The position numbers were made by a program, and so were the translations under genes. DNA of 64,000 nucleotides, from assembly GCA_003989085.1 (NCBI GenBank), contig RXIV01000007.1, positions 1 to 64,000 on the forward strand, written 5' to 3'. Shown here in pieces: positions 56,645 through 64,000 of this stretch (position 1 is its first letter; each line of letters begins with the position of its first letter). This DNA is from Candidatus Competibacteraceae bacterium. GTDB taxonomy: Bacteria > Pseudomonadota > Gammaproteobacteria > Competibacterales > Competibacteraceae. The notes below the pieces were generated by a model. It was not told the DNA's origin and searched no databases. It saw only the letters and a list, made by a program, of their open reading frames with translations.

Positions 56645-58240
56645 TCACAGCCGCCGCATCTTGATATTGAGAATCTGCACCCGGTAGGCGATCTGGCGCG
56701 GGGTCATGCCCAGCAAGCGGGCAGCCTTGGCCTGCACCCAGCCGGCCTGCTCCAGCGCCGCGATCACCCGTTCCCGTTCGTCCAGACCGGGCGTATCCGG
56801 ATCGATCCGATCCGTGGCATCGCTGGCGGGCGCTAATGTCGGGCTGGGGCCACGCAACCCTAAACCGTTCAGCTCGATCACATCCTGCGCGATCACCCCG
56901 TCGGCGCTCATGATTGCGCTGCGCTCCAGGCAGTTTTCCAGTTCCCGCACGTTGCCCGGCCACGGATGGCGCATCAGCAGCCGGATCGCGCTGTCGGTGA
57001 TCGTCAGCCGCCGCCCCTGCTGTTTAGCGATTTTCTCCACCAGAAACCGCGCCAGATCAGGAATATCTTCCTGCCGCTCACGCAATGGTGGCATGAAAAT
57101 TGGCATCACGTTCAGCCGGTAATACAAGTCCTCGCGGAACTCGCCGGTGTCCACTGCCGTTTCCAAGTCGCGGTTGGTGGCGGCGACGATGCGCACATCT
57201 ACCCGCAAAGTTTGGCTGCTGCCGACCCGCTCCAGTTCACCTTCTTGCAACACTCGCAGTAATTTAGCCTGAAAAGTCAGGGAAATGTCGCCGATCTCGT
57301 CCAGAAACAGGGTGCCGCCATGCGCCTGTTCAAAGCGGCCCTTGCGCTGGTTGACCGCGCCGGTGAACGCGCCCTTTTCATGGCCGAACAGTTCCGATTC
57401 CAGCAGATTATCCGGCAATGCTGCACAGTTCAGCTTGATCAGCGGCCCGCCTGAACGCGGCGAGTTGTAATGAATGGCGCAGGCGACCAGTTCCTTGCCA
57501 GAGCCGGATTCGCCGCGAATCAGCACGGTGGTATTCCATTTCGCCACCTGCCGCACCTGATCGAACACCCTCTGGATTCCCAGACTGTGGCCGACCATGC
57601 TGTCGAAACCGTGCTGACCGCGCACCGTTCGTCGCAGACTGTCGCGCTCGGCGGTCAACACGCCGCGTTCGCGCTCAACATCCAACGTCAGGCGGACACT
57701 GCGAGCGATCAGATTAGCGACCATTTCCAGAAAGCGGGCGCGATCCGGCAACCACGGGTCCAAACCCGGCGGCTGGGCGGCCAGCACCCCGGCGAACTGG
57801 CCGGGACCGACCCGAATTGGAACGCCAATTAACGGCAGTTCCCGGTCATACAGCCGCAGTCGGTCAAGAAAGCGAGGTTCATCAGCCAGACGCGGCAACA
57901 TGACCCGCTCGCCACGCTCCAGCACCATGCCGAGTACGCCTTCGCCCGGCAGGTAGCGCACCGGCTCCTGATCCGGTGATGGCGCCTGGCCGTGAACGGC
58001 GCTGACCAGCAATGCGCCGCTGTCGGGATCGACCAGCGACACTACACCGCGCAACAGTTCGCCGTGGTCATGCAGGATATTCAATACTTGGGTGAGGGTT
58101 TCCGACAGCGGACAGGGACGACTGAGCCCTTGGCTGACCCGGAACAGGGTTTCCAGTTGCATTTCCAGCAATGCGGGCCGATCCACAACGGCGGTCCCCA
58201 GGGTGGGGCCAAGAGGCGCGGGTTTAGGAATCATCGTCAT
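56645..58240 (-). CDS. nifA: Nitrogen fixation activator NifA
   Basis: 531-residue sigma-54 activator: an N-terminal GAF domain (to about 180), an AAA+ domain with Walker [25 protein letters not shown] (the sigma-54 contact loop GAFTGA), [10 protein letters not shown] (Walker B) and [18 protein letters not shown]. The C-terminal Fis-type helix-turn-helix is [20 protein letters not shown]. The inter-domain CysxxxxCys motif of oxygen-sensitive rhizobial NifA is not seen, in line with control by NifL. Its ATG lies 17 bases before the nifL stop, so translation is coupled. Confidence 0.93.
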   Translation of the reverse strand: MTMIPKPAPLGPTLGTAVVDRPALLEMQLETLFRVSQGLSRPCPLSETLTQVLNILHDHGELLRGVVSLVDPDSGALLVSAVHGQAPSPDQEPVRYLPGEGVLGMVLERGERVMLPRLADEPRFLDRLRLYDRELPLIGVPIRVGPGQFAGVLAAQPPGLDPWLPDRARFLEMVANLIARSVRLTLDVERERGVLTAERDSLRRTVRGQHGFDSMVGHSLGIQRVFDQVRQVAKWNTTVLIRGESGSGKELVACAIHYNSPRSGGPLIKLNCAALPDNLLESELFGHEKGAFTGAVNQRKGRFEQAHGGTLFLDEIGDISLTFQAKLLRVLQEGELERVGSSQTLRVDVRIVAATNRDLETAVDTGEFREDLYYRLNVMPIFMPPLRERQEDIPDLARFLVEKIAKQQGRRLTITDSAIRLLMRHPWPGNVRELENCLERSAIMSADGVIAQDVIELNGLGLRGPSPTLAPASDATDRIDPDTPGLDERERVIAALEQAGWVQAKAARLLGMTPRQIAYRVQILNIKMRRL

Positions 58241-59801
58241 AGCGGAGCGGCAGCGAAATTCTCCAGCGGCACCCGGTCACATAGTCTGGATCGATGCTGA
58301 TTACGCCACGCTGTTCATTGACGACTTCCTGCACCAGCGCCAATCCCAAGCCGACATGGGTAGCGGCCCGTTTGGTGGTGAAAAACGGCTCGAAAATCTG
58401 CCACCGCAACTCGGCGGGAACACCGGGGCCGGTATCCTCAATGATCACGATCACCGCCTCATCACGGAGGCTGGTGGCGATTCGCAACTCACGGGGGTCA
58501 TGACGGCTCCCTTCCATCGCATCCAGGGCGTTTTCGATCAAGTGCTTGAACATACTCCGTAACCGGCTGACCCGAGCGGTCACGGCGGGCAGAATTGGGG
58601 TTGGTTTCCAATCTACGATCATCCCGCCAGCCAGCAGGCGCTGCTTGTCCAGTTCCAGCACCTCGCGCAGCAACTGATTGATGTTGATCGGAGCTACTGC
58701 TTCCGGCGGCGCGACAGGAATCAGCGCCCGCAATCGTTCCAGCGCCGCTTGACCGGTGGTTGTCGCCTGCCGCAGCGCTTGGCGTAGCGCTGGATCGGCC
58801 TGAGCGCCGCGTCGCGCCAACAGATCGTGAGCGGCCGTCATTAGGTTCAGCGGCCCCTGCATCTGAAAAATGGCGGCCTGCAACGCCTCGCGCATACTCC
58901 GCACCCGCTCCTGCTCGGCCAGCAGCGCCCGCATTGCGTTCATCCCTACGGCTTCCTGCTGGCGCTTCAGGGCGGTGATGTCGTTAGCCATCAGCAGCAG
59001 CCAGGTTTGCCGCACCGGTTTGAAGAAATTGGCGGCGGTGCTGGCCCGCTCGCGGAACCAGACGCCGGAACAGGAAAACCAGCGTGGCTGCCCGCTGTTA
59101 CCGGGATCGAAACTGATTTCCTGATCGCGGAAATCGGATTCTGCGTCCGCGCCCCACGGGAAGTTTTCACCGAGGCTTTCGCGCAGGGCGCGGAGAAATT
59201 CTGCCGCCGGCTCGCGCACTCGCAAATCGCCGACCAGCTTCTTGTATTCATGGTTATCGAGAATCACCCGGCCATTCTCATCTAGCAGGGCAATTACGGC
59301 GGGAGCGGCATCCACCATCGATTCAATCAGCGCCTTTTGATAATGCACCTGTTGTTCAAGGTGGTGCATAGCGGTCACGTCGCGGTAAATACCGAGAAAA
59401 CAAGCAGTTTGCGCCTGTTCATCCTGCACCGGCAATACGGTTAGCTCCGCCAGATAGACGGTATCGCCTTGGCGACGATTGACCAGTAGCCCGGTCCACG
59501 GCTCACCGCGCCGGATTTGCCGCCACATCTGGTCGTAGATCCGGGTCGGAGTGGATGGATCAGAGAGAACCGCCGTGTTTTGACCGACTACCTCACTGGA
59601 CGTATAGCCGGTCACTTCTGTAAAGCTTCGATTTACATAGATAATATTGGCGGCGGTGTCGGTCAGGCAAACCGGGGTCGTCAACTGATCGACCACCTTG
59701 GCGAACACCCAGAGTGGCAGGTTTTCAGCGGTAAGAGGCGCTGCGCCGGTCTCGATAGGAGCGGGGGAGTAGCCGAATGGTTTGTGATGATTCTTGGTCA
59801 T
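58224..59801 (-). CDS. nifL: NifA-inhibiting sensor NifL
   Basis: 525 residues. The first PAS domain (TPVCLTDTAANIIYVNRSFT, then EVTGYTSSEVVGQNTAVLSD) is the FAD-binding type; a second PAS follows from about 150. The dimerisation region reads REALQAAIFQMQGPLNLMTA, with no His at the usual H-box position. The ATPase-like domain has HLIENALDAM, IIEDTGPGVP and THVGLGLALVQEVVNEQRG. It senses redox and fixed nitrogen and sequesters NifA. I start at MTKNHHKPFGYSP; a frame 19 codons longer is open. Confidence 0.92.
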   Translation of the reverse strand: MTKNHHKPFGYSPAPIETGAAPLTAENLPLWVFAKVVDQLTTPVCLTDTAANIIYVNRSFTEVTGYTSSEVVGQNTAVLSDPSTPTRIYDQMWRQIRRGEPWTGLLVNRRQGDTVYLAELTVLPVQDEQAQTACFLGIYRDVTAMHHLEQQVHYQKALIESMVDAAPAVIALLDENGRVILDNHEYKKLVGDLRVREPAAEFLRALRESLGENFPWGADAESDFRDQEISFDPGNSGQPRWFSCSGVWFRERASTAANFFKPVRQTWLLLMANDITALKRQQEAVGMNAMRALLAEQERVRSMREALQAAIFQMQGPLNLMTAAHDLLARRGAQADPALRQALRQATTTGQAALERLRALIPVAPPEAVAPININQLLREVLELDKQRLLAGGMIVDWKPTPILPAVTARVSRLRSMFKHLIENALDAMEGSRHDPRELRIATSLRDEAVIVIIEDTGPGVPAELRWQIFEPFFTTKRAATHVGLGLALVQEVVNEQRGVISIDPDYVTGCRWRISLPLRYDDDS

Positions 59802-59963
59802 GGCGGTACTCGGCAGTGCGCGATGATGAGTGAAATGGTGGCGGAGCAAGCCATGCAAGTTTCATGACTGGGGCTAATCGAATGTAAACCCTTAGCCTTT
59901 ACCTTTGTTCCGCATTCGGCGATGCAGCATTTACCACAACCATCGCCAATGGACCCGCCGCAA

Positions 59964-59979
59964 TGTTGTAAACCTTACA
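59964..59979 (+). promoter_or_regulatory. NifA upstream activator sequence (TGT-N10-ACA)
   Basis: TGT at 59964-59966 and ACA at 59977-59979 are separated by exactly ten bases, and the core TTGTAA-ACC-TTACAA is a perfect inverted repeat. It lies 80-95 bases upstream of the -24 element before rnfA, the usual distance for NifA sites. Confidence 0.8.
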
Positions 59980-60058
59980 AGGATTCAAGGGGGCGGTGGG
60001 CGGAATGAGATGAGCCAACACCTTGAAACCACTAGGCAATGCAGTCAGTGGCAGTCTT

Positions 60059-60074
60059 TGGCGTGATAGTTGCG
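60059..60074 (+). promoter_or_regulatory. Sigma-54 (-24/-12) promoter of the rnf operon
   Basis: TGGCGTGATAGTTGCG keeps the invariant GG and GC with ten bases between and the TGGC and TTGC blocks. It deviates from TGGCAC-N5-TTGCA only at the fifth base and the last base. It is about 30 bases upstream of the rnfA start, whose ribosome site is GGAGAG. With the NifA site upstream it forms a complete nif-type promoter. Confidence 0.7.
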
Positions 60075-60104
60075 AAAACCGGCGCAGGCTTTTCGGAGAG
60101 CATC

Positions 60105-60686
60105 ATGCGCGATTACCTGTTCATTCTGTTAGGAACGGCGTTGGTCAATAACGTCGTACTGGCCCGATTCCTGGGGTTATGCCCGTTCATGGGGGTTTCC
60201 AATAAGGTCGATTCTGCGCTGGGGATGGGCATGGCGACCACCTTCGTGCTGACCCTGGCGGTCGCGGTGTCTTGGCTGGTGGAGCGTTATGTGCTGGTTC
60301 CGCTTGACATCACCTTTCTGCGGATTCTCGCCTTCATTCTGGTCATCGCCGCGCTGGTGCAATTCACCGAGATGTTTGTCCGCAAGGCCAGCCCGACGCT
60401 CTACCAGGCGCTCGGTATTTATCTGCCGCTGATTACCACCAATTGCGCAGTGTTCGGCATGGCGTTGCTGAATGTCCAGCAACCACACAGCTTTCTGCAA
60501 AGTCTCCTGTTTGGTTTTGGTTCAGCGCTGGGTTTTACCCTGGTGATGGTGCTGTTTGCCGGTCTGCGGGAACGCCTGGCTTTGGCGGATGTGCCGGACA
60601 CTTTTGCCGGAGCGCCGATTGGCTTCATCGTCGCTGGGCTGCTGGCGCTGGCGTTTATGGGTTTTGTGGGTTTGCCGGTGAAGTGA
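60105..60686 (+). CDS. rnfA: Electron transport complex subunit RnfA
   Basis: 193-residue inner-membrane protein with six helices. [21 protein letters not shown] and [11 protein letters not shown], then [17 protein letters not shown], are RnfA/NqrE signatures; the Cys residues near the membrane ligate the shared cluster of RnfA/RnfE. I start at MRDYLF; 22 upstream codons are unlike the family. It is the first gene of the operon behind the NifA-dependent promoter. Confidence 0.95.
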   Translation: MRDYLFILLGTALVNNVVLARFLGLCPFMGVSNKVDSALGMGMATTFVLTLAVAVSWLVERYVLVPLDITFLRILAFILVIAALVQFTEMFVRKASPTLYQALGIYLPLITTNCAVFGMALLNVQQPHSFLQSLLFGFGSALGFTLVMVLFAGLRERLALADVPDTFAGAPIGFIVAGLLALAFMGFVGLPVK

Positions 60687-60770
60687 AATGAAGGCGAACC
60701 GGCTAGCTGTGGGTTCCGTGAGTTCCGTGGGTAAAAGTTAAAAACGCGCTGTATCACCAGGAGAAAAATC

Positions 60771-61298
60771 GTGATTGCCGCTGTGTTGAGTTTGACGGTG
60801 TTGGGCGTGTGCTGTGGCTGGTTGCTGGGTCTGGCAGCCCGTTATCTGCGGGTAGAAACCAATCCGCTGAATGAAGAACTCCAGCAATTATTGCCGGGGG
60901 TGAATTGTGGGCAATGCGGTTTTCCCGGTTGCGCTGGAGCGGCGGAGGCGCTGGCCTCCGGTAAAGCGCCCGTTACCCTTTGCCCCCCCGGTGGCCCAGC
61001 ACTGGCGCAGGCGCTGGCCGCCAAGCTGGGGGTTGCGGTCGATGCGGCTGCCGGGCCGCCAGTGCTAGCCCATATCAACGAGGCGATCTGTATCGGCTGC
61101 GCCCATTGTGGTCCGCGCTGTCCGACGGATGCCATTATCGGCGCACCCAAACAAATTCACAGCGTCATTCAGGACGCCTGCATCGGTTGCGGGTTGTGCG
61201 TCGAAGTCTGCCCGACCGAGTGTCTGCAATTGCGTCCAGTCACACTGACCCTGAAAACTTGGCACTGGCCTAAGCCAGCGCTCGGTTTTGGAGCATAA
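60771..61298 (+). CDS. rnfB: Electron transport complex subunit RnfB (ferredoxin-like)
   Basis: 175 residues from a GTG start. An N-terminal membrane helix (VLSLTVLGVCCGWLLGLAA) is followed by the CGQCGFPGCAGAAEAL cluster motif and two 4Fe-4S motifs, CIGCAHCGPRCP and CIGCGLCVEVCP. RnfB exchanges electrons with ferredoxin or flavodoxin. The stop is four bases before the rnfC start. Confidence 0.95.
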   Translation: MIAAVLSLTVLGVCCGWLLGLAARYLRVETNPLNEELQQLLPGVNCGQCGFPGCAGAAEALASGKAPVTLCPPGGPALAQALAAKLGVAVDAAAGPPVLAHINEAICIGCAHCGPRCPTDAIIGAPKQIHSVIQDACIGCGLCVEVCPTECLQLRPVTLTLKTWHWPKPALGFGA

Positions 61299-61302
61299 CG
61301 CC

Positions 61303-62769
61303 ATGAAACTGTTTGACTTTTGGGGCGGTGTCCATCCTGCCGGGCAAAAACATCTGAGCGCTGATCAGCCGATCCGGATCATGCCGCCGCCGGCCAGGCT
61401 CCATATTCCGCTCCAGCAACATACCGGCTTGCCGGCGTTGGCGGTGGTCAAGGTCGGGGATTCGGTTCTCAAAGGACAGTTGCTGGCCCAGGGACAGGGC
61501 GCAGTGTCGGCGTCGGTTCACGCCCCGACCTCCGGCGTAATCACCGCCATTGGCGATTTCACCGCGCCCCATGTGTCGGGTCTGCCGTTGCCAACGGTCA
61601 CGCTGGACAGCGACGGGGAAGACCGCTGGCTGGAGCGGGAGCCGCTGCCTGACCCGTTTGCGCTGGAGCCGGAGCAAGTCGCCGCGCAGATTGCCGAGGC
61701 GGGCATTGTCGGGATGGGTGGGGCCAATTTCCCGGCGGCGCTCAAATTGAACAAAGCCCGGCAGGCCAAGGTTCATACGCTGGCGGTCAATGGCGCAGAG
61801 TGCGAACCCTACATGACGTGTGACGACCGGCTGATGCGGGAACGCGCCGCCGGGATCGTCGATGGCGTCCGATTGATGCTCTACGCCCTGCAAGCCCCGC
61901 AGGCGGTGATCGCGATTGAGGACAATAAGCCGGAAGCTATTGCCAGCATGAGCGCGGCGTGCCACGGCGACCCGCAAATTCGGGTGGTAGTGGTGCCATC
62001 CCGTTATCCAGCAGGTTCAGCCAAGCAGTTGATTCAATTGTTGACCGGGCTGGAAACGCCCGCTGGTGGACGCGGCACCGATACCGGCATCCTCGTCCAC
62101 AACGTCGGTACCGCCTATGCGGTGCATCGGGCGCTGCGTCAGGCGCACCCGTTGATCTCGCGGATCGTGACCATTACCGGTGGCGCGGTGGCTGAACCGC
62201 AAAATCTGGAAGCGCCCATTGGCGCGTTGGTGGAGGATTTGCTGGCGTTCTGCGGCGGCGTGACTGGTGAGGTCGCGAAACTGTTGATGGGTGGGCCGAT
62301 GATGGGGCAACCCTTGCCAACCTGGCAGACGCCGATGGTGAAAGGCACCAACGGCATTCTGGCCCTGACGGCTGCTGAAGCCCAACTGACGACACCTTCG
62401 CCCTGTATTCGTTGCGGGCGTTGTGTTGAAGTCTGTCCAATGGGTCTGATGCCGCTGGAAATGTCCAAACGCGCTCGTTGTGACGATCTGGACGGGGCGC
62501 TCGACTTCGGGCTGATTGACTGCATCAGTTGTGGTTCCTGCGCTTATGCCTGCCCCTCGCATATTCCGCTGGTGCAGTATTTTGAATACGCCCGGGGCGT
62601 GCTCGAAGCACGGGAGCGAGCCGAGCAGAAATCCAAGGAAACCCGCCGCTTGCTGGACCAGCGCCAGGCCCGGCTGGCGCGGGCGGAACAAGCCAAGGCT
62701 GAGGCGGCTGCGCGGCGGCAGGCCGAGAAGCGGCAGGCCAAGGCAGCTAAGGCCGGAGCGGCGGCATGA
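61303..62769 (+). CDS. rnfC: Electron transport complex subunit RnfC
   Basis: 488 residues. FDFWGGVHPAGQK at the N-terminus, GMGGANFPAALKL (the NADH/FMN-binding glycine loop), AVNGAECEPYMTCDDRLM and VGTAYAVHRAL fit RnfC. Two 4Fe-4S motifs, CIRCGRCVEVCP and CISCGSCAYACP, lie before a Lys/Ala-rich helical tail. RnfC oxidises or reduces NAD(H) at the cytoplasmic face. The stop overlaps the rnfD ATG (ATGA). Confidence 0.95.
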   Translation: MKLFDFWGGVHPAGQKHLSADQPIRIMPPPARLHIPLQQHTGLPALAVVKVGDSVLKGQLLAQGQGAVSASVHAPTSGVITAIGDFTAPHVSGLPLPTVTLDSDGEDRWLEREPLPDPFALEPEQVAAQIAEAGIVGMGGANFPAALKLNKARQAKVHTLAVNGAECEPYMTCDDRLMRERAAGIVDGVRLMLYALQAPQAVIAIEDNKPEAIASMSAACHGDPQIRVVVVPSRYPAGSAKQLIQLLTGLETPAGGRGTDTGILVHNVGTAYAVHRALRQAHPLISRIVTITGGAVAEPQNLEAPIGALVEDLLAFCGGVTGEVAKLLMGGPMMGQPLPTWQTPMVKGTNGILALTAAEAQLTTPSPCIRCGRCVEVCPMGLMPLEMSKRARCDDLDGALDFGLIDCISCGSCAYACPSHIPLVQYFEYARGVLEARERAEQKSKETRRLLDQRQARLARAEQAKAEAAARRQAEKRQAKAAKAGAAA

Positions 62770-63860
62770 ACCTGCATTTGCCGAGTGCTCCGCACACCCA
62801 CGCTCCAGACAGCGTGCCGCGCATCATGGGGCTGGTGTTGCTGGCGGTCGCGCCGGCGACGCTGTACGGCCTCATCCTGTTTGGCTGGCCGGCCCTGAGC
62901 CTGTTACTGGTGACGGTGTTGACCTGCCTGTTGTGCGAGGCCGCTTGCCTGTCCATCGCTGGACGCCCGGTGAAGCCCTTTCTCTGGGACGGTTCCGCCT
63001 TGCTGACTGGGGTGTTGCTGGCCGTGTCGCTGCCGCCGTGGGCGCCGTGGTGGATTGGGGCGCTCGGCGGCTTCTTCGCCATTGTGATCGGCAAGCAGGT
63101 GTTTGGCGGCGTTGGACAGAACCTGTTTAATCCGGCGATGCTGGCGCGAGTGGCGCTGCTGGTGTCGTTTCCGGTCGAGATGACTACTTGGCTGGGACCC
63201 CATCCGTTGTTTTCCAGCCATGCCCCCGGTCTGTTCGATGGCTTGGCGATCACTTTCAACGGCATTCCCGATGTGGACGGCGTCAGCGGCGCAACCATTC
63301 TCGGCCATGTCCGCACCCAGTTGGGCATGAATCATAGCCTCAGCCAGATTTTGCCGGGACACTTTCAGCCGGGCGCTGCGGTGCTTGGCTGGACTGGCGG
63401 CAGTCTGGGCGAAACGGCCGAATGGCTGGCGCTGCTCGGCGGCGGGTGGCTGTTGTGGCGACGGGTGATTACCTGGCAGATTCCGGTTGCCATGCTGACT
63501 ACAGTGGCGCTGCTGGCCGGTGGTTTTCATCTGCTCAATCCCGACCGCTTCGCTGATCCAGCCCTGCATCTGCTATCCGGCGGGTTAATGCTGGGTGCCT
63601 TCTTTTTCGCCACCGATCCGGTTACGTCGCCGACCACGCCTATTGGACAACTGGTGTTCGGGGCTGGCTGCGGGGCGCTGGTCTATATCATCCGCACCTG
63701 GGGCGGTTATCCCGAAGGCGTCGCCTTCGCGGTGGTGCTGATGAACGCGGCGACGCCCTTGATCGATCACTACCTCCGCCCACGGATCTATGGCCGCACC
63801 TGGGGCGGCCAATCGCGCCCGGTCAAACGTCCGCCCACCCGGCCTGGAGAAAGCCAATGA
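62766..63860 (+). CDS. rnfD: Electron transport complex subunit RnfD
   Basis: 364-residue membrane protein. The segment DGVSGATIL carries the Thr that binds FMN covalently (SGAT motif), preceded by GGVGQNLFNPAMLARVALLV. FFFATDPVTSPTTPIGQLVFG near the end is also conserved. It overlaps rnfC and rnfG by four bases each, a tightly coupled operon. Confidence 0.95.
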   Translation: MNLHLPSAPHTHAPDSVPRIMGLVLLAVAPATLYGLILFGWPALSLLLVTVLTCLLCEAACLSIAGRPVKPFLWDGSALLTGVLLAVSLPPWAPWWIGALGGFFAIVIGKQVFGGVGQNLFNPAMLARVALLVSFPVEMTTWLGPHPLFSSHAPGLFDGLAITFNGIPDVDGVSGATILGHVRTQLGMNHSLSQILPGHFQPGAAVLGWTGGSLGETAEWLALLGGGWLLWRRVITWQIPVAMLTTVALLAGGFHLLNPDRFADPALHLLSGGLMLGAFFFATDPVTSPTTPIGQLVFGAGCGALVYIIRTWGGYPEGVAFAVVLMNAATPLIDHYLRPRIYGRTWGGQSRPVKRPPTRPGESQ

Positions 63861-64000
63861 ATCTCCTGGATATTTTCAAGCCGGAACATCGGCAGACCTT
63901 GCGCTATCAAGTTGTGCTGTTGGGCGGTGTCGCCTTGTTGACCAGCGCCGTGATGGGCATTGCCGACCGGCTGACCCGTACCGACATTGCCAATCGCCAA
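63857..64000 (+). CDS. rnfG: Electron transport complex subunit RnfG, N-terminal part (runs off window)
   Basis: 48 codons are present: MNLLDIFKPEHRQTLRYQ, then a membrane helix (VVLLGGVALLTSAVMGIADR) and TRTDIANRQ. This fits the N-terminal anchor of RnfG, the next gene in rnfABCDGE order; the FMN-binding periplasmic domain lies outside. The ATG overlaps the rnfD stop. Confidence 0.88.
   Translation, partial: MNLLDIFKPEHRQTLRYQVVLLGGVALLTSAVMGIADRLTRTDIANRQ

Overview
The window reads as chromosome of a GC-rich gammaproteobacterium able to fix nitrogen. The evidence is the ispB/rplU-rpmA-obgE block, IscR with its three cluster cysteines, lpxH, a YcgL protein, queG, and above all nifL-nifA placed divergently beside rnfABCDG, the arrangement known from Azotobacter. 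The exact genus cannot be read from the sequence; a Competibacter-like or related lineage is only a guess.

Layout. 1-430: the C-terminal end of a tyrosine recombinase abuts the 3' end of tRNA-Pro(CGG), so an integrated element probably lies to the left. 444-5447: ispB, then a 2 kb scar (a dead kinase-Sel1 gene and an IS66 remnant), then rplU-rpmA-obgE. 5453-7532: an MFS transporter and argB. 7911-15299: a seven-gene minus-strand sugar/glycan cluster (two GT2 enzymes, SMR flippase-like protein, membrane glycosyltransferase-like protein, SDR, FAD oxidoreductase, sugar isomerase) with a lone hicB on the other strand. 15532-25566: ycgL, an orphan nuoM-like gene, iscR-iscS, a DUF1249 gene, lpxH, two cyclophilins, gltX, cysS and an SDR. 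25728-32383: pstSCAB-phoU and a ZntB/CorA-like transporter. 32407-43964: DUF1028, cupin, moeB/thiF-like, rsmE, a secreted glycosidase, rpe-gph-trpE, tsaE, nnr and queG.

43965-56600 is accessory DNA with three decayed transposons: IS630, a second IS66 and Tn3. Between them sit a sensor kinase, a FixJ-like regulator, a CheY-like receiver, a LysM-sulfatase and a secreted HAD phosphatase. Next to the Tn3 scar and a truncated NrtR-like gene lies the most interesting locus: a compact three-gene operon of a DUF3696 AAA ATPase, a PIN-like nuclease and an RNA ligase, joined by two 4-base ATGA overlaps and with all catalytic motifs present. I do not recognise it as a named system; it may be an RNA cut-and-reseal defence or stress module.

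56645-64000: nifL and nifA overlap by 17 bases and read left; rnfA, B, C, D and the start of rnfG read right. A perfect NifA site (TGT-N10-ACA) and a -24/-12 sigma-54 promoter stand in front of rnfA, so the NifA made here should switch on the Rnf complex that supplies low-potential electrons to nitrogenase.

A family of palindromic intergenic repeats occurs three times (3407, 7768, 15425). No CRISPR array, rRNA or replication origin was seen.
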